From the NCBI GenBank assembly GCA_046724395.1, contig JBKOWM010000023.1:1-14158 (forward strand): a stretch of 14,158 nt of DNA, given 5' to 3'. This document shows positions 13,063 to 14,158 of the stretch, piece after piece (the first letter of the stretch is position 1; each line of letters starts with the position of its first letter). Position numbers and translations under genes: made by a program. The notes under the pieces are model-generated. The model was not told where the DNA came from, made no database searches, and worked only from the letters and a program-made list of their open reading frames with translations. The stretch comes from DATAEU01 sp046724395. Lineage in GTDB: Bacteria > Actinomycetota > UBA4738 > HRBIN12.

Positions 13063-13925
13063 CATCGGTAGTCGTCGTAGAAGCCCACCCCCGTCTTGCG
13101 CCCGAGGCGGCCGGCCGCGACCATCCGTCGAAGCAGCGGCGGCGGGGCGAACTTCGGATCGGCGAACTCCTCGTACAGCACGTTCGCGACGTGCAGGCAC
13201 GTGTCGAGGCCGATGAGATCGGCCAGGCGCAACGGTCCCATCGGGTGGTTGAGACCGAGGTGCACCGCGGTGTCGACATCCTCGCGCGTCGCAAACCCCT
13301 CCTCGAGCATGCGGATCGCGTCGTTCACGTAGGGAATCAGCAGCGTGTTCACGATGAAGCCCGCCCGGTCGCGCGACAGAACCGTCGTCTTGCCGAGGCG
13401 AGCCGCGAACGCCCGCGCGAACTCGACGGTCTCCTCGGATGTCGTGATCGCCCTCACGACCTCGACCAGCCCCATGACGGGAACCGGATTGAACCAGTGG
13501 ATCCCGATGACCCGGTCGGGGCGTTCGGTGGCGGCGCCGAGATCGACGATCGGAATCGAGGACGTGTTGCTGCCGAACACGACATCCTCGCGCACGATCC
13601 GGTCGAGCTGCCCGAAGAGGTCGTGCTTGATCTCGGGGGACTCCGTCGCGGCCTCCAGGACAACATCGGTGGACAGGAGGTCGTCGATCGACGTCGTCGC
13701 GGTGATCCGGGCGAGGGCCGCGGCGCGATCGTCCTCGCCCAGGCGCCCCCGCTCGACGGCGCGTCGCATCGAGACATCCAGTCGATGCCCGCCGCGCTCG
13801 GCGAGCTCGCGCGTCGTCTCGAGCACCGTCACCTCGAGGCCCGCGCGGGCGCACACCTCCACGATGCCCGACCCCATTACGCCGTACCCGACGACGGCGA
13901 CGCGCTTGACGTCCTTGGCCCTCAC
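13062..13925 (-). CDS. hbd: 3-hydroxybutyryl-CoA dehydrogenase
   Basis: A 287-residue NAD(P)-dependent enzyme interconverting (S)-3-hydroxybutyryl-CoA and acetoacetyl-CoA. The Rossmann motif is VVGYGVMGSGI (11-21). The catalytic region has SNTSSIPI (119-126), GIHWFNPVPVM (141-151) with His143 and LVEVV with Glu155 as the His-Glu pair, and Asn193 in AGFIVNTLLIPYVNDAI. The C-terminal helical domain contains GLNHPMGPLRLADLIGLD (224-241) and ends in GRKTGVGFYDDYR, the typical end of the family. The length is normal for single-domain Hbd/FadB2 enzymes. The GTG start at 13925 has AGGAGG 5 nt upstream, a strong site. It stands alone on the minus strand, 28 nt downstream of the M23 peptidase gene, with which it might share a transcript. 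It fits with the thiolase and Ccr as the reduction step of C4 acyl-CoA synthesis. Confidence 0.93.
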   Translation of the reverse strand: MRAKDVKRVAVVGYGVMGSGIVEVCARAGLEVTVLETTRELAERGGHRLDVSMRRAVERGRLGEDDRAAALARITATTSIDDLLSTDVVLEAATESPEIKHDLFGQLDRIVREDVVFGSNTSSIPIVDLGAATERPDRVIGIHWFNPVPVMGLVEVVRAITTSEETVEFARAFAARLGKTTVLSRDRAGFIVNTLLIPYVNDAIRMLEEGFATREDVDTAVHLGLNHPMGPLRLADLIGLDTCLHVANVLYEEFADPKFAPPPLLRRMVAAGRLGRKTGVGFYDDYR

Positions 13926-13953
13926 GACCGCCTCCTGAGCGGGAAGAGGGTAC

Positions 13954-14157
13954 CTAGCAGACCTGTTCGAGGAGCGGGTACGGGTTGACGGCCGGCGAGC
14001 CGGAGCCCGTGTCGATCACCGAGTAACCGTAGATGCTCTTCGGCCACGAGTCGGCCGAGGGCGTCTCGTACGGATGCCACTCGAAGTGGTCGTGGTACAC
14101 GCCCCCGACTGCGTCTCCCGACCATCCGACGTATCCGATGACGTCGCCGGCGTGCAC
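13954..14157 (-). CDS. M23-family peptidase, C-terminal fragment (cut by window edge)
   Basis: The last 67 codons of a gene whose 5' part is outside the window. The visible sequence HAGDVIGYVGWSGDA, then YHDHFEWHP, is the C-terminal core of a LytM/M23 zinc endopeptidase; the H-x-H of HDHFE is the conserved pair that contributes the catalytic His and a zinc ligand. The end NPYPLLEQVC is common in actinobacterial M23 proteins. Such enzymes are normally exported and cut peptidoglycan cross-bridges, or are catalytically dead activators; whether the upstream H and D ligands are present cannot be seen. The GTG at 14157 is in the middle of the domain and is not the true start. The dehydrogenase gene starts 28 nt after its stop. 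Confidence 0.85.
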   Translation of the reverse strand: MHAGDVIGYVGWSGDAVGGVYHDHFEWHPYETPSADSWPKSIYGYSVIDTGSGSPAVNPYPLLEQVC

Positions 14158-14158
14158 G

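Overview
The window is strongly GC-rich DNA. Many starts are GTG, one is probably CTG, third codon positions are G/C-saturated, and some transcripts look leaderless. This fits a high-GC actinomycete-type bacterium, probably an uncultured or deep-branching actinobacterial lineage. That placement is inferred from gene families and style (acyl-CoA carboxylase carboxyltransferase with a small epsilon-like partner, crotonyl-CoA carboxylase/reductase, short PH-domain membrane protein), not from a marker gene. No rRNA, tRNA, transposon, phage or CRISPR was seen.

Layout, left to right. (1) 2-427 (+): the end of a coiled-coil protein cut by the window edge, then about 330 bp without a gene that contains a hairpin repeat. 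(2) 5499-761 (-): a tight four-gene unit in the order FtsH-like membrane AAA+ metalloprotease, Nudix hydrolase, thiolase, acyl-CoA dehydrogenase, closed by a strong hairpin. (3) 5673-6119 (+): methylmalonyl/ethylmalonyl-CoA epimerase, divergent from the protease. (4) 9022-6166 (-): RecB-type nuclease with a predicted Fe-S cysteine set, crotonyl-CoA carboxylase/reductase (ccr), PH-domain membrane protein. (5) 9097-13037 (+): HTH-DUF2087 regulator, then an operon-like run of acyl-CoA carboxylase carboxyltransferase, small epsilon-like protein, cupin, GT4 glycosyltransferase. (6) 13925-13062 (-): 3-hydroxyacyl-CoA dehydrogenase. (7) 14157-13954 (-): C-terminal end of an M23 peptidase cut by the right edge.

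The metabolic theme is short-chain acyl-CoA chemistry. Thiolase (acetyl-CoA to acetoacetyl-CoA), 3-hydroxybutyryl-CoA dehydrogenase, Ccr (crotonyl-CoA to ethylmalonyl-CoA), epimerase and an acyl-CoA carboxylase beta subunit all fit steps of the ethylmalonyl-CoA pathway or of C4/C3 extender-unit supply. Ethylmalonyl-CoA mutase, mesaconyl-CoA hydratase, the lyase, a crotonase and the biotin carboxylase subunit are not in the window, so a complete pathway is only an inference.

The most unusual signals are: a family of intergenic stem-loops that sit in sense orientation just after three unrelated genes, with conserved loops and differing stems; a Ccr with Asp where the CO2-binding Glu is expected; a carboxyltransferase with Leu at the known specificity position 422; and an FtsH-like protease with an altered Walker B box and a long insertion.
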